DNA from: Bugula neritina
Taxonomy: Eukaryota; Bryozoa; Gymnolaemata; Cheilostomatida; Bugulidae
Direction of reading: 5' to 3'
Assembly (NCBI GenBank): GCA_964035545.1
Contig: OZ037766.1
Location: forward strand, 29,595,140-29,659,139
Length of the DNA: 64,000 nucleotides
Both the position numbers and the translations under genes were made by a program. Shown piece after piece: positions 36,777 through 51,597 of this stretch. The notes below the pieces were generated by a model, which saw only the letters and a list, made by a program, of their open reading frames with translations, ran no database searches and was not told the origin of the DNA. Position 1 is the first letter of the stretch, and every line of letters begins with the position of its first letter.

Positions 36777-38498
36777 TTACTGTCAACATAAAATAAAAGG
36801 TGTTAATAATTTTGTATTAAATTACATGCATTGTTGCAGTCATTTTGTCATAAAATACAGTTCAATTGTTTATGAATATAATAATATGCATCACTTGTTT
36901 TTAAATGTAACTGTCTAAACTATTGTTTTATGCTTAAAGTCAATTTCAAAAACTCACTCCTTTGCTTGAACCTTTGTATGAACCCTTGGATTTTCCTCCG
37001 GGGCCTGGAGGACCTGGGGGACCTTTTGGGCCAGCTGGACCTTTAGGTCCAGTATCTCCTTTAGGGCCTTTGGACCCAGCGCTTCCCTTACTTCCAGTGC
37101 TACCTTTAGGCCCCTTTGGTCCTGCAGGTCCTGTTGGTCCCTTTGGTCCAGTTGATCCTTTAGACCCTGATGATCCCTTTGAACCTTTAGGACCAGTTGG
37201 CCCCTAACAATGAAAGCAACTATAAATACAGTAAACTGCACCCTATTTTATAAATTGTCACTATAGATTTCTTTTATTGTAAGTGACTAATTAAATTAAT
37301 TTGTAGTATTGTAAAGTTATATTACACTTGACGGCTTTTAACCATTGACTAGCAAACAAATTTAATTCTATATGAGACATACCTTAGGACCAGGGGGTCC
37401 AGGTGGGCATTTGCAAGATCCATATGGAGTTCCTCTTTTCTCTCTCTATAAACATTGTCAAAATATAGTATATTTATTCAATTATTGTCTAAAAAAATAT
37501 TTTTTTCAATTTTTAGATTTTATTTACCACAATTTATATAAGCATAAACCCCAATAAAAAAACTATACCTTCTATATGTAGATCAATTGCAGAGTAAATA
37601 GTATCTATGCTTATATTCATTAATAAATACAATTTATGAGTCTTATAACGTACCACTAGTTGGCTAGTATTAGCATTAATAGATAGTTTGGCAAGTTGAA
37701 CTTCCAGATATCCAATCTTTTGGTTCTCCTATATAACATTGTATATTATTTTATATTTTATTATGCGATATTATATTATATGCTATAATATACTATGCTA
37801 TATTATAGCATATTTTGTTACATAAATTATATAAATGAGTTAACCCATGAAATAAAACATAAAAAATAAACGTAGCGCTTAGCAAACCTTTTCAAGTAAT
37901 TATTTTTGAAGCAATAACTTCATTTACAAAAATCAGAAAAAAGCAGCTATATTATTTTGGGCAGTCAAATTTTTTCCTATCAATACAGTTTTGAATATTT
38001 TCAAATGATTATAACTTTATCTCACATTTTAAATGAAATAAAAGATAAAGTATATTGCACATTTTTAACTAAAGTTTAAATAGCTTTTGACTTTATAAAG
38101 GCTCACTTGTATATTGAAAAAGTTTAGGCATATATACTAATGAAAATTGCAATCATAGAATGAAAGTGCAGTAATTAGGAACACAAATTAAAAGTTAGAA
38201 TAAGTTTTAAATATAAAAACTTTTCAGTATTGTTTTGAAGAAATAGCCTTTATTTATAGTACAAATAGAATATCTTTAGTCATTAGTTTGGAAAATGATA
38301 CTTAAATTTTTTTACTATTACTACACAAGTACTAAGTTATAGCCAGACCTGATCAAAATGTTTTAACATGTATCCAAACATAAGCATGTTGGCTACTATT
38401 AAGCCAACCACAAAGATAGCAATCAAAAAGCTTCCATAGCCATAGGCCTTGATTTTAGCTTCATTCGAATGTGGTATAAGCAAATCATATTTCTCCAT
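36777..38498 (-). CDS. Collagen gene A: membrane-anchored mini-collagen, 178 aa
   Basis: Coding exons on the minus strand are 38498-38349, 37728-37654, 37445-37383, 37203-36958 and 36779-36777 (the last starts with the stop codon). The first 50 residues hold a short N-terminus with basic residues and YGYG, then one hydrophobic helix (about 22-45), so a type II membrane topology is expected. Exon 3 has [11 protein letters not shown] with hydrophobic residues at 0, 3, 7 and 10, a short coiled coil. Exon 4 starts REKRG, a furin-type cleavage site, followed by [14 protein letters not shown]. Exon 5 carries 23 more Gly-X-Y triplets and a basic tail of KGS-type repeats. It resembles a miniature of membrane collagens (types XIII, XXIII and XXV) or ectodysplasin in layout. 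A shed trimeric collagen peptide is inferred. AATAAA follows the stop at about 36766-36761. Confidence 0.85.
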
Positions 38499-38764
38499 CT
38501 ACATAACAAAGATACAAGGTTTAGAAATTAGAAAGTAATAACAATTATTTTATCCGAATTATCATTGTTCAGCATCGAACTGTTTTATTTTATTACTTTT
38601 GAACTGGTAATTTTTAAAAAAATATGTCTTCATTGTTAGAAAAAAATTGTTAAATAAAATTTGTGAAGCTTGAAACAATTACCACTAAGTATTGGCTGTG
38701 CACATGCATGAAAATCTACCTATGTATAATATACAAGTATTATAGCATAATATTTATTACTTAC

Positions 38765-38853
38765 TTTGCTGGTGTAGTGGGTGTAGAGAGATGATACCAG
38801 AAACTTCAAGGTTATGTACTCTGTAGTGTAATTCTGGTATTAAGACTTATATA
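38765..38853 (-). promoter_or_regulatory. Core promoter and non-coding leader exon of collagen gene A
   Basis: On the minus strand there is TATATAAG at 38853-38846. About 30 bases on begins a leader containing GTTTCTGGTATCATCTCT that ends at 38765 in CAGCAAA|GTAAGT. The same arrangement precedes genes B, C and D. The leader has no ATG; the ATG comes immediately after the next acceptor. Confidence 0.7.
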
Positions 38854-39645
38854 CCACCCAAATGCGGAAATCCACTATAATTATTGCGTAAAGTTGCCAC
38901 AAGGCGCTATTTAAACAGTGCTAAGCTTAAATCATCAGCTTATTTGTATCTCTTAATACAACTGCTATGATATTGTATGCACCATCTTTAAAACCAATAA
39001 TCATGCATTTGTACAATGAAGATAAATGTAGATTAAATGCGAGAGCTACCGCATTTGTGTTGTAATGATAAAGCAATATCATGTGTTTTTTAGAATGTTT
39101 TGACACTTTGGTATTTAACAATGTTTATATTCACATCTATACTGTAATTCATCTTATTAGCATAACAGCATATATAATAAATCTGATATTATATGTACTT
39201 TGTCTCGCTCTTATCTTAGTTATTACAAAATAATAATTTGGTGCATTGCCCCTTCTATCATTTTTTATATATAAACTATATTAAATATAGCTTTTCTCAC
39301 ATTAATTTATTGCACATTATATATTATGCATCAGGTTATTTACACTTCCACTATAAAACTAGACATGTGCATCGGATTATCAACATCTGCATGGAGCTGG
39401 TTATTGGTTTCATTTTACCTCAGTTTACAAAGAAGTTCCTTGTGTGGACCACAATTTATTATACATATTTCTAAACTGAAAAAGAAGGTAGTTAGAGCAT
39501 ACAAAAAATTATGCCCAGAGGCATTTATGCAAAGCAGTTCTATAACTACTTAGAATGTACCCTTAGCATCTATTGTAACATAGCCATTTAATAAAGTGGA
39601 GCACAGAGGCTTCAAATAATTTCACACATCAACATTTTAATTAAA

Positions 39646-40584
39646 TGTGATGGCTGCTGTCATTTTTGGTCTCTTGGGGGTCATCCAAGATTTTTACTTT
39701 TTAAAGTGGATGAATAGAGTACGACTTTGTGATCACATTGCACTTTAAATTTTTAAAATCAGTCAAATAGAACCAGAAATATGCCAGGTTATACACACAG
39801 CGGTCCACAACAAACGACTTTTATTATTGCGAGTAATTAGCAGTCAAAGTTCGGCGACTCAAAATTGTACTAAATTAGTTGTTTATCTACCTAGCAACAG
39901 TGTCTTCAATTAGCTCCATCAGCCCAAAAAATAGTTGCCAGGGGTGGTTTTTTATGCTGATCATGAAAATGCTAATTTAAAATTCATATCTGCAATATCT
40001 TAATCAATATTTCAGAGTTGAGTTCAATATAATGAGAACATTTTGATGATTATCCTGAGAAATTAATACTACAATGCCACGTGGTTTCATAATAAAATCC
40101 AACTCTTTTGTATCACTGTTGTTACTAAGTTCATCATTACTATTATCACCACTACTCTTCAGTCCTTGTCCTTAATTTTCAATGTAGAAACATTCTTTTA
40201 AATTGTTAATATCTGTTATCTATTAACTTGCAGCGCGATTTAGTCGCCATGTTTATTATTAGTAACAATTCTCAGTCAAATTATACTTAACCACGTTGCG
40301 CTGTACACTACGCCGCTATTTTAACTATTGTCAAAGGTCGCGCTATTATGCTCTAATCACGTGACTAGCTTGCCAACCATGGAATGGCTCATTAAAACAC
40401 CAATCATTCATAAACCATAGCAGATATCACAAAACTGATTGGACAGCTGGAAAGAGCACATGTTAATTGACTATTACATACTAAAAGCTGAAATTGACCT
40501 ATTTATGACAACTATAGATAAAACCCCTTATAACTAACAATAGCGAATAATGCCAAGAGACCAAAACTGACGGGAGCCATCACA
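39646..40584. mobile_element. Non-autonomous DNA element with 32-bp inverted ends
   Basis: The left end 39646-39677 and right end 40553-40584 are inverted copies of a 32-base sequence starting TGTGATGGCT and ending GGTCTCTTGG, with three mismatches. The 939-bp element has no transposase frame. It includes a less AT-rich part near 40230-40390. I see no convincing target duplication, so the superfamily is open. Confidence 0.65.
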
Positions 40585-40655
40585 AATGTTTGTCAAAATC
40601 TATACAGTTTTTGAAATTATTTTTTCAAATTTCATACAAGCAGCAAACATTAAAC

Positions 40656-40704
40656 AATTGATTGATTGATTGATTGATTGATTGACTGATTGATTGATTG
40701 ATTG
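40656..40704. repeat. (ATTG)n microsatellite
   Basis: About twelve copies of ATTG with one ACTG interruption, just outside the 939-bp element. Confidence 0.9.
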
Positions 40705-41770
40705 CTATTTATTTGTCATATAAAGAGTATGATACTGGTCATTATATTGTTGATTAAACAAATACAAAATTATTACATTATCTTGTATTTTTCAAAACTA
40801 TTTAGAATTCATTCTCAGTGAAGTTTCCCTATATTGCTAAATAGCTTATTGTAAACACTTGTGTATTTTCTCTCAATAGCAATATACTAATTACACCTAT
40901 TAACACTTGTATAGGTGAAATCTTATCTTGACAATGGCAGTGCAAGGGTGTGAGGTAACATGGGCTATCAAAAGTGCTACAAAAGATCGCATTTATCACT
41001 TCAACTGTCACATAATTTTCTTGCACAAAGCAAAATACTGAGTTTGATAGCTGAAAGTAATGCTATACCTCAACATCAAAACAATGTTCTGCAGCAATAT
41101 GAAAAGCTTTCAACCTAATCATCTTAAACAAACTTGTACAAAGAGTGATTTGGTATAAAAGAAGAAACTATTGCTACTTTAACAACTTGTTGATGACACA
41201 TCTATATATATCTAAAAATGACGGCTAGCAGAGGTGTTCAATTAATTTTAAAGCTATGTAAACGATTACTTTTTTAAATTTTCGTTTCTAATTATTTTAG
41301 TATAGTATAATATATATATGTGGCAGTATTAAAACTTGAAAGCAGGCTTATATTCTTACAGTTACCCCAATAATGTTGTGATTATGATTGTTGAACTAGC
41401 CTTGCATTATAAGTATTGATCACACCTTGATAATTTAAATAGATGCTATTTATCTGCATCAAATTTTCAAATATTGTATTCGTTTAGTTTAGATAAGTAA
41501 ATACTGATCATTATAGCAATTTTCTATAACATTGTGTATACGCAATGATGGAATAATAATTCAAGCTAGAAATGAGAAAAATTACTCACGGCAAAACACA
41601 AAGTAAAACTGGTTTTATTTCAGTAGCTTAATTTTTAGATACGTAACTTATTTACAATAATTGCTCCCAAATAATGTGTTGTAGATTGAAATTCATGAGC
41701 TCTGTGACAATGAAGTGTAACAAAATACATCTAATTTTTCTTGGAAGAGAAATAATTTTAAAAATTTTAA

Positions 41771-42139
<369 letters not shown>

Positions 42140-43899
42140 CATAGCTAGAGAGCATCCATTTGATTTCATGAACAGCATCAAATTTTAACTCACAAAATGT
42201 TGTGCTCTTATATAGGAGTGTGAAACAGTAACTTTATAGGCAAATTTTGTTAGTTTTACACACAGTGCTTATATTGCCAACAGATGTTTATTCTGGAAGT
42301 TCTGGTTGTTGGTATTACAGTAGCACACCTGGAGTCATACCTGTCAAAATTGATAAGTTCATTGCCCATGTACAATATGTCTAATGCAATTATTTAAAAC
42401 TTTAGCAATAAAAGAATTAATAGTTGAAAAGTAAATGATTGTTGTCAGGTGCAGATATGTGTATATCTAGTAGATCACAGATATATATACAAATAAAGTA
42501 TTTTTAAAAGTTTTGGTTATATTAGCTTACTTTTTAGCTTAAAAAACTAAAGATATTATTGTTCTTCTTATTATATTGCCGAATTATGTTTTAATATAAT
42601 ATTTTTGCTTACAGAGCTTATATAGGTGGTTAATATAAAAAGTTTGAAAGCAGTACATTTTGGAAAAAGTTTGCTAGAACTAGTAGGTACTTGAAATCAT
42701 CTTAGAAGAAGCTATACAATATCCCATTGTGGGATTACTCTAACTTATAAACTCTATGAAAAGAGTTATATATTGTGACGATAAAAGTAATATCAAAAAA
42801 GTATCCATGTTGTTTAATGTTGAAATAAAACTCAGGAAACTAGGCTGTTAATGCATTTTATGCTGTAAATTAAATTTTGAAAGACTACATAATACACCGA
42901 TACACCACTGATTTGCAAAACTCCTTGCAAAAGAAAGCATAATTTTTAATAACCATGCATAGAATAGAGTTTGTAGTAATTCAATGCTTGAAAGCTTGAG
43001 ATTTGTAGCATTGTCGTGAAGTAGATTGTAACTAGCATTGCATCGAGTTTTATGGCAGAAGTGTTAATAACCTGTTATATCATACATTAGGCTTTAAGTA
43101 AGTGATATTATGTTGGTCCTAGTTACTATAGATGCAGATAAATTTGCCGCAAGGAAACGGTATAGACAAATTTGTTATTCTGAAACAGCTAAGATAAGAT
43201 AGCAGAAAAATACAAATTTAACTTTGAATTGATACAAAAAACTTGTTGTTCAGTTGTACAGCATATGTATGCTTATTGATTTGTGCTTTTTCAACTTTGT
43301 TATCCTAACCTCAAAAGTTTTTGCTCTGCGTGCCAAGTTTTTCAGACTTTGTTTTGTTGCAATTATAATTTAAAGTAACTATAGAAAATTATCTTAAGAT
43401 TCTTTTCGACAGCAATCTTTTATAACAAGCAGCTAAACTGGACCAGTTTCATCAGGCACATAACTATAATGCTCCATATCATCAGACACTGTGCTACGTG
43501 CTATGTACATACCATCAAATACTTCTACACATGATACCATCTATAGGTATATTATATATGATCATATTGATAACTGTGCATGGTTGCATCTTTTCTCCTA
43601 CCAGATTGAAGTTTAGTTGCGGAATGAAAACACTGTTTTATTAGAATATGCACATCAAATAAAAAATCAACTTTGTTTTAAATTTAAATTAAGTGGCAAG
43701 AGAAGAAAGATAACATTTTTGGGCGTGACATAAAAAAACAAAGCAAGGAATAGTCTAAAATGACAAACTGATAGCAAACATAACATATAACTATCTATGT
43801 ATGTATATTTATGTGTCTTGGCTAAAAAATTAAGTGTTTCTATCAATCAGGTTTCTATCAATCAAGTTTGTATCTGTCAGGATTTTATCCAAGATGTGG

Positions 43900-45349
<1,450 letters not shown>

Positions 45350-45555
45350 CTATAAAACCATAACATAGGCTGTACAACACTGCAAATTTTAGCAAAAAAA
45401 AAATTTTTTTTCAAGTTAAAGATTCAAATTCTTGCAACTATTTAATAAACTAATTTTCTATGACTTTATAAAATATTTATTGCCAAACATTATATGATGT
45501 AAAAACAAATTTATGTATACAAGTATTTATATTTTAGCATACGTATATTACTCAC

Positions 45556-45642
45556 TTTGTTGGTGCGTATTGGTTGCAGAGAGATGATACCAGAAACTCT
45601 AAGGGTACTCTGCTATCTCATTCTGATTCTAAGCCTTTTATA
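45556..45642 (-). promoter_or_regulatory. Core promoter and non-coding leader exon of collagen gene B
   Basis: TATAAAAG on the minus strand at 45642-45635, then the shared leader GTTTCTGGTATCATCTCT, ending at 45556 before GTGAGT. The sequence from the TATA box to the leader (AGGTATAAAAGGCT...GCAGAGTA) is nearly the same as in gene D. Confidence 0.75.
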
Positions 45643-45659
45643 CCTCTCGAGTGAGGAAA

Positions 45660-48600
45660 TCTACTGCCATTATTGTGTAAGAATATACCACAATGGGTAT
45701 ATTAAACGGTGATAAGATTAAATTAATTAGCTCCATGTTTTTATTAAAACTGTAATTCTATGTCTTAACATAGTCAGTAATCGATCATTGATGATATGGA
45801 AACAGTCAAATAAGATTAACGCACATTGAATGCTGGCTACTGCGAGTGTATTGCAGTGATAAAACAATGGTCATTTTATTTCATTTTGATATAATATTAT
45901 ATAATATATTGAAACACTGTACCATGTGGAAACATTCACTGCTTTATCAGTCAAGCAAATTGCCCTATAAGTATGATAGCATATAATAAATTTGATATTA
46001 TATATATTTTACTGCAGTATTGCCTTATTTATTGCAAAGTAATTATTTGGTTTAACGTGTCAGTTGTGCGTAATTATCTTCATACAAAATATAATGAATT
46101 TGGTATTTACTTACAATATTATCAGGAACACCATATTCTAAAGCAGGTTATTAGCTTTCACACTATGAAGCGTGGCGTATGAAATGTACATGTGTATTTA
46201 ATCCTCAATCTGAATTTATGCACAGCTATACATCCTGTTTATTTTGAACAAAGTCTTTAAAGAATATATAGGGCTATAATATTGTGTAACCCAACTCCCA
46301 ATATCCAAAATCCAATACAGGTACTGCATGATGAAAAAAATCTTTGAATGATTTTAGGACTAAGTCTAGGACTATAACTGGCAATGCTCTCTTGTTGGAT
46401 GCTGCAACTTGATTAATGCATCAATTATAAGCAAGATCATACAAATAGTTGTATTGGGAATTTTCGAATCTTCACAGTATTTGAGTTTTATATTTTCAAA
46501 CTTTTTCACTCAATTTTGATTTAAATAATAAAATATTTCAATTTAATTTTATCTAATAGTACCCTAATATACACAAAAACATCAGTGCAAATAATGTGAC
46601 TATGCAATAATGTTTAGACGCAGAGTTTTTTAAAAATATTATAGCATTAGAAAATTTAAACAAATTAATGTTATTTTACACACCACGTAAATTCTAAACT
46701 TACTTTTACCATATAAGCACCTGATAGATTTTCTTTCAACGAGTTTCAACAATATTAATGACACTAGTTTCAGTGTTTTATAGCAAGAGAGTTGTTCACC
46801 AAGTGCTAAATTTAACTGTTCATTTATAGGGGTAAGGGGAGCACAATGGGTTAAATTTCGAATTCTTTGCTCTTATTCTTCTGTTTTTCAAGTTACTAGT
46901 TTAACAATTTCCAGTCTAAATGCTACACCAGTTGTCTATTATAGGTATCAGTTTGTTGTTTCTATCTCTCTCACAACTTTCAAAATAATGAAATTTTAAT
47001 AAAATGAGCAAATCATAATTTATTTTAGTTAAGTACATGTATATAATTCCCTCAATGATATAATGTATATATAATGAATGCCATATATATATCCATTAGT
47101 AGCAACAGCAGAGTGTTTTGTATGATGTATAAAATGGCAAAGCTATATAACCACACCAGATGTATATTATAGGGGAGCTTAGCCTTGTAGTTTTGTAGTC
47201 TTACCATGATGCCTTTGATATTTTACAAAAAGGTCAGAAATGGCTGTATCTATAGATTTTATTAACGTTTCAACTAACTTTTTGGGCAAACAGACTAATA
47301 ACAGTGATCTGGGTGCAATATTCAGGTGGCCCATTGTGCCCTGCGTGGCCAAGTTGAAAATATATGCGGCTCAAGGATAATTGATTTAGAATTTGCTACT
47401 ATATAATAGTTAAGCAGCATAGAGACAAGCAAAGGCAACAATTTATTAGTAAAAACTAGGCTTGTTACCTTTGAGTGTAAAAATTTATAATGCTTTAATG
47501 ACATCTTAAGAAATTTATTACAAAAAGTAGGTAAAAACAGTTTTTGGCTTGCCTTTTCAACATGTATATTTTATATGCTCTGAAAATGTTGAAACTACAA
47601 TGGCTGAATAATAATTATGTCATGACTTTTTTATAAAAAAAATCCCAACTCTAAGTCAATAGGTAGGTTTTCTCACCCTTATGACCAGTGTGCCCCTCCC
47701 CCCCCCCCCCCTTGTCAGTTATAATTTTTGTTTAGAATTTGAACATAAATATAATGTGCCGCTGCAGTTTTATTATGTGACAGGTTTCATATATTAATTG
47801 ACTTTTGTGATGATTTCTGACCTAATCTTTTCACTATGTGTTATATTTAGTATGCTTTTTTAGAACGTAAGCATTTTATTTTAGTAAGTAAATAATTCAT
47901 ATTGTCTCAAAAGTGCAAAATTAAAGGCTAACGCACGCTATTGTAATCTTTACAACGCTACTTGCGTCAGACTTGTATATGAACATTTATAACGATTTGA
48001 ATTAGATGGTTCATCTTAGAAATAAACTAGGGCATGCTATGTTAAACGGCACATGTTTGCTACAAAAAGTATCGATTAGAAAGATATACTTTAAAAGTAG
48101 CTATTATATTTTACAAACTAGCTCTATTTTTTGCTGCTATATATTATTCTTGTAAAATTATAATATACAGAAAAATGCGCTATATATTGTAGTTCTTTGT
48201 AGACTACATAATGATTGTTTCTGCCCCGTTCAAAATATCAGTGTTCAAAATAAAATAATTAGTTTTACATAGCCACGAAGAATTAATATTTTGTAATAAA
48301 TGTTGAACAATATAAAGGAATCAATTATGATTAGTACGTAAACAGTTTTACACAATAAAATAGTAAACTATAAAGTCGTTCCTAATTCTGGTGCACACTC
48401 TATAAGTTATAAATTTTTATAGCTTATACAACTACTAACGAGTAACCATGCATGTATTGCCTGATTGATCGCAATTTATATTTTGAAAAATCTCCACAAC
48501 TCCTTATCATAAGATTACTAAAGTGTGAGCAACGCTATGCTGCTATATATACATTTTTGATGCAACAATTTTAATATTGCTATAAATGTAACAATTGGAC

Positions 48601-49346
48601 AACTAATTTTAAAAACCTTATTTTCTCCAATTATATTAAGAAACGCTTTTGAACTGCCCTTTAGAGAATCACATAACTTAATTGAATGTTTGCCTTAAAA
48701 GATAATATACCATGGAGTTTTGGAACTAAAATATTTTTTAATTATTTTACAGTTAACTGCCATAATATAGGTGCTGCTTTAAATATTTAATGTTTATAAT
48801 TGTTGTACATCTTTTTGGAAGTATATAGCATCATGTTGATGCAACAATTTACATAGGTATATATATAGTTAGTATAACTTGCTACAGGCTACTGTACGTT
48901 AAACTGCACCATCAATTGTAACATGTATAACTATGTATTCATTTAATGGCTATTATATAAACGTAATACTGAAAAAAGAAAGTGTTAACAATAATTATTT
49001 ACTATACAAAAATATAAAAGTGTAGTTAAATACAAATAATCGAAAAGTGATCATATGTTCTTCTACTTATGCAGCTATTTCCAGGTTAGTAACTGTCCAT
49101 AAATCTCTCAAAATTTTGTTTTGATAAACTATAAAATAATGCTAAGCAAAATCAAATTTCCAATTTAATATTATCCCAACGTTTATGCATTAGCAGGAAT
49201 TAAATTTTCATTACTAGACATTGAAGAAGCATCAAAAATTGATTGATTTATATTTGACACTGTTCAACTATGTCTTCAGAGTAATAATCTACTATAATTT
49301 ATAGTATACAATAATGACAACACAATCATTTATTATTTGGGATTGG
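45660..49346. other. Intergenic between divergent collagen genes B and C
   Basis: B and C are transcribed away from each other. The segment is AT-rich. It has a run of 14 C at 47698-47711 and a possible degraded transposon between about 46826 and 47711. No exon seen. Confidence 0.4.
46826..47711. repeat. Possible degraded inverted-end element
   Basis: The left end reads GGGGTAAGGGGAGCACAATG. The right end, read in complement, is a long G run, then AGGGGCACACTGG. An internal inverted copy (CCCATTGTGCCC) is near 47330. The similarity is short and gapped, so this is tentative. Confidence 0.25.
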
Positions 49347-49429
49347 TATAAAAGGCTCAGAATTAAAATGAAATGGCAGAGCACCTTCGAAGTTTCTAGT
49401 ATCATCTCTACAAACAATACACCAGCAAA
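49347..49429 (+). promoter_or_regulatory. Core promoter and non-coding leader exon of collagen gene C
   Basis: TATAAAAG at 49347-49354. The leader holds GTTTCTAGTATCATCTCT and ends at 49429 in CAGCAAA|GTAAGT, as in the other three genes. Confidence 0.75.
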
Positions 49430-49702
49430 GTAAGTATTATATTGTTGTACAGACCATCTATAAATAAAAATTTAATGGTAATTGTTTCAAACATTATATA
49501 GATGAGCTTGAAAATACATTAGTTGTTAACGTATTCATGTATATACATCTGCTTTAAAAAGTAGCTTAACAGTGTTAAATTCAAGGAGCCTTAAAATTTT
49601 TACACTTCAATTTAAATAACAATTGATGCTTTTACCTGCTTTAAGTCATACTGTTTACCATGTTTTGATGATAGTTCTTAGCCATGTATTTACACATTCT
49701 AG

Positions 49703-51597
49703 ATGGAAAAGTCTGAGTTAGCTATTGCACATTCAAATAAAGCTAAACTAAAAGCCTATGGCTATGGCAGTGCTTTGATTGGCTTACTAGTTGTTGGTTT
49801 GATCATCTCTAACATGGTTATGTTTGGTTACATGTTCAAACAGTTCGACCAGGTCAGTGTATAATTTACATCCATAAAAGTGTTAAAAATTATGAGCTTA
49901 ATTTTAGATTGCATGAGCTTCATAAACGTCAACAGTTCTTCATTTAAAGTTTAGCATAGAGTTATAGTATTTTATTGAACTTATACATTTGTTTATGGTT
50001 ATAAGTAGGCTATTACCAGTTGCAGTTTAGTTTTTGTTATTCTTGTATTCTTAATTTTATGTCGATATGTTAAATATTATGTTTTAATCTACTTTTGAAA
50101 TGCAAATGAGTCTGGAGAATTGAAAGCTGTACTGTTTCAGTGCACAGATTATTAGTTTATGCCATATAGCTGCAAAGCAATGTAAATTATTTTTAAACTT
50201 TTATTACATTTACTGCATGTGTTAGGAAAAAAATTTTTCGTTTCATGCTAAGGTTGGATTTGTTTTCAACTTTTTATGGTAATTTATTTTTTGTCAACAT
50301 CTATAATTTTAACAAAGGGAAATTTACTATAGTTATTACGAATATAAAGCAAACTTAAAAATTTGGATAAAAAGTATATAGATCAGCATAAAACGCTATA
50401 GTAATTTGTTGTAGAATATTATTAAATTGCACTGCAAACTTGAAAAATAATGGTCAAAAAATTGATCAAATAAATAGAAATAAATCCAAAAGATATTAAC
50501 CAACAGCATTTTTTGGTAAATATAGTTTTCACATTTTTTATCAATATAAACTAATAAAGCTTTCCAGTTTGCTTTTGACCCTTGAACTCTAAAAAGCTTA
50601 GAACTTGCTTATTGGTAGATAGTTGCTCGTAACATCATCAATCAATCAATCAATAGTTCAAACTAATATATGTTGTTTGTTGTTTTTCCAAAATTCTATA
50701 ATAACTTCAATATCTGCAAAAATAACCATATTGTTTGTGCAAATGCTTAATAATCTAGCTATATAATCGGCACATGCAAATCACTAAGTGCTTTAAATTC
50801 ATGTAAATTCTAATAAAATTTACTTTGTACTATGCAGGGTAGCCAAAAGATTGGAAAGCTGGAAGTTGAACTTGCCAAAATATCAAGCAACAAAGTCGAA
50901 GGCACAGTTGCAAGTACTAATGGTAGAGAGGTTTTAGTAAGTTCAGCTAATATTGCTTCCAATGCTTTTAAAATGAAGGTAAAGTGTAACACAAATATTT
51001 TGGGTTTATTAAAATATAATAAAGTCAGGTAGTTTGTATAATTAATGCGTGTCTATAACATCTTCAAAGTTCAAATATGTATCCTAATATGATAGACATG
51101 GAAGTTGAAATTTTTTTTGCAAAGATGCTATAATATTCTTTGACAATGTTTAGAGAGAGAAGAGAGGAGCTCATTACGGGTCTTGTAGCTGTCCATCCGG
51201 ACCTCCTGGTCCCAAGGTAAGTTTTGTAATAAAAGCTGTTTGTTGTGTCAATAGTTAAAAGCAGCCAAGCATAATTTTACTTCATAGCAGCAACTAATAT
51301 AAAAGAGAATTCTGTGTACACAAATTATAAGCTGGGGTGCTTATTGTATTTACGATTATTTTTAATAATGCCACATAGGGGTCACCTGGTCCTAAAGGTT
51401 CAAACGGATCATCAGGGTCTAAAGGATCAACTGGTCCAAAGGGTCCAACAGGACCAGCAGGACCACAGGGGCCTAAAGGTAGCAGTGGTAGTAAGGGAAG
51501 CACTGGGCCCAAAGGACCTAAAGGAGATACTGGAGCCGCAGGTCCACCTGGTCCAAAAGGTCCTCCTGGTGCCCCTGGAAAATCCTGGAAGCCCTAA
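49703..51597 (+). CDS. Collagen gene C: membrane-anchored mini-collagen, 176 aa, altered C-terminus
   Basis: Coding exons are 49703-49852, 50838-50936, 51154-51216 and 51379-51597 (TAA). A further exon probably starts at 51774 but is now untranslated. The protein has the 50-residue membrane exon, an [11 protein letters not shown] coiled-coil core and a longer linker (exon 3 is 99 bases against 75 in A and B). It also has [20 protein letters not shown] and about 23 Gly-X-Y triplets. The final residues are GKSWKP and stop, instead of the basic KG-rich tail of A and B. Exon 3 contains GTAAGT at 50937, the donor I used; reading on without splicing would add residues before a later GTAAAG. Only this member lies on the plus strand. 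Confidence 0.85.

Noticed and set aside
36962-37207. Proline- and glycine-rich frame on the plus strand (and similar at 43953-44333, 53940-54149 and minus 51294-51512)
   Set aside because: Antisense of the Gly-X-Y exons; the splice sites and stop codons fit the collagen strand only.
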